A DNA stretch of 5,866 nucleotides from Micromonosporaceae bacterium (lineage in GTDB: Bacteria; Actinomycetota; Actinomycetes; Mycobacteriales; Micromonosporaceae), in NCBI GenBank assembly GCA_019690055.1, contig JADGGF010000294.1, forward strand, positions 1 through 5,866, in the 5' to 3' direction. The notes under the pieces were generated by a model that searched no databases, was not told the origin of the DNA, and saw only the letters and a list, made by a program, of their open reading frames with translations. Position numbers and translations under genes: made by a program. Below, piece by piece: positions 5,207 to 5,866 of this stretch (positions are counted from its first letter, which is position 1; each line of letters opens with the position of its first letter).

Positions 5207-5866
5207 CTGCGCGCGCGGGCCCGGGCTCGGTTCGCCGCCGCCACGCCCAGCGCCAGGGCGAGGAGGCCGAACGCGGTCAGCGTCAGGAACGGCAGGCGGT
5301 AGCCACCGCTGGCGTCGGCGAGAAAACCGAGCAGCACCGGGCCGATCGCGGCGAGACCGTACCCGAAGAGGAAGGCCATGCCGCTGTACGCGGGCACCGC
5401 CGTCGCCGACGGGGCGACCTGTGTGATGGCGTTGAGCGCCAGGGCGAAGTGACCACCCATGCCCAGGCCCTGCAGGGCCGCCCACACCCAGAGCGCGCCC
5501 GGAAACGCGTAGGGGACGAGGGCGACGAGGAGCAGCCCCGTCGAGGTGGCGGTCACCGTCGCGATCATCCAGGGGCGCATGTCCCCGGTTCGATGGGCGA
5601 ACGCCGGCACCACGAAGGCGGTCAGCACCTGGGTGACGGTGAACAGGCCGAGCAGCAGCCCGGCGTCCTGCGCCGACATGCCATGAGCAATGGCGGACAC
5701 CGGCAGCCAGGCGAGGGCGCCGTAGAAGAGCAGCGACTGAACCGCCATGAAGGCGGTCACGATCCAGGCCGAGGGATCCCGCCACGGCGAGCGGGGACCG
5801 CCCCCGGCCCGGGTGGGCTGCCGGGTGGGGGCGGGCGCGTCCGGCCGGGGGCCCATCGACCACACG
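5203..5866 (-). CDS. MFS transporter, CynX/NimT-like, C-terminal half (5' end beyond the window)
   Basis: The visible ~220 residues are the second half of a major facilitator permease. A polar, proline-rich stretch (about 5-32) is the central cytoplasmic loop. Six hydrophobic segments follow, near residues 34-56, 69-90, 98-119, 124-147, 160-183 and 191-210 counted from the codon at 5865. Loop sequence AHRTGDMRP and the pattern SGMAFLFGYGLAAIGPVLLG (161-180) resemble the cyanate/nitroimidazole (CynX/NimT) family. The protein ends in an Arg-Ala repeat (ANRARARARS). The GTG and ATG near the right edge are internal codons, because six more helices should precede them. It is inner-membrane, with substrate unknown. 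Next to pobA it might import 4-hydroxybenzoate or a related acid, but it is not obviously a PcaK-type aromatic acid symporter and it is convergent with pobA, so it is not in that operon. Confidence 0.85.
   Translation of the reverse strand, partial: VWSMGPRPDAPAPTRQPTRAGGGPRSPWRDPSAWIVTAFMAVQSLLFYGALAWLPVSAIAHGMSAQDAGLLLGLFTVTQVLTAFVVPAFAHRTGDMRPWMIATVTATSTGLLLVALVPYAFPGALWVWAALQGLGMGGHFALALNAITQVAPSATAVPAYSGMAFLFGYGLAAIGPVLLGFLADASGGYRLPFLTLTAFGLLALALGVAAANRARARARS

Noticed and set aside
5211..5230. GC-rich palindromes (GGGCCC, GCCCGGGC) just past the pobA stop as a terminator
   Set aside because: They are short overlapping palindromes within the Arg-Ala coding end of the transporter, with no loop geometry or T-run.

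Overview
The window reads as a high-GC actinomycete chromosome (order not resolvable from this sequence). GC is very high, three of the five complete genes start with GTG, genes are packed with 4-11 base overlaps, and the gene order pcaI-pcaJ-pcaF-(H-G)-pcaB is the one I know from streptomycete-type protocatechuate operons. The content is the 4-hydroxybenzoate/protocatechuate branch of the beta-ketoadipate pathway.

Layout. A leftward operon occupies 1-3755: pcaI and pcaJ (beta-ketoadipate:succinyl-CoA transferase subunits), pcaF (beta-ketoadipyl-CoA thiolase), a 45-codon remnant where pcaH and pcaG should be, and pcaB (carboxymuconate cycloisomerase, cut by the left edge). Bases 3756-4003 are a 248-base divergent control region. 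pobA (4-hydroxybenzoate 3-hydroxylase) runs rightward from 4004 to 5206. It meets, tail to tail, a leftward MFS transporter of CynX/NimT type that is cut by the right edge. The two stop codons share one CTAG.

How it works. PobA converts 4-hydroxybenzoate to protocatechuate. PcaGH would cleave the ring, PcaB would cyclise the product, and after the decarboxylation and hydrolysis steps (genes not in the window, possibly beyond the left edge) PcaIJ and PcaF would yield succinyl-CoA and acetyl-CoA. The ring-cleaving dioxygenase is missing here. Only the last ~30 codons of pcaG survive, fused in frame to what looks like the first codons of pcaH, with both flanking gene overlaps preserved. This looks like an in-frame deletion of roughly 1.1-1.2 kb and is the most notable observation.

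The control region holds two sigma-70-type promoters pointing outward, each TTGAC(C/G)-N17-TAnnnT. Each abuts a 34-base composite operator made of two 15-base IclR-type palindromes, and the two operators match each other at 24 of 34 positions in mirrored orientation. One diffusible regulator, not encoded in the window, probably controls both arms. Apart from this elegant promoter pair and the pcaHG deletion, the window is conventional aromatic catabolism. I see no CRISPR array, insertion sequence, tRNA or rRNA.
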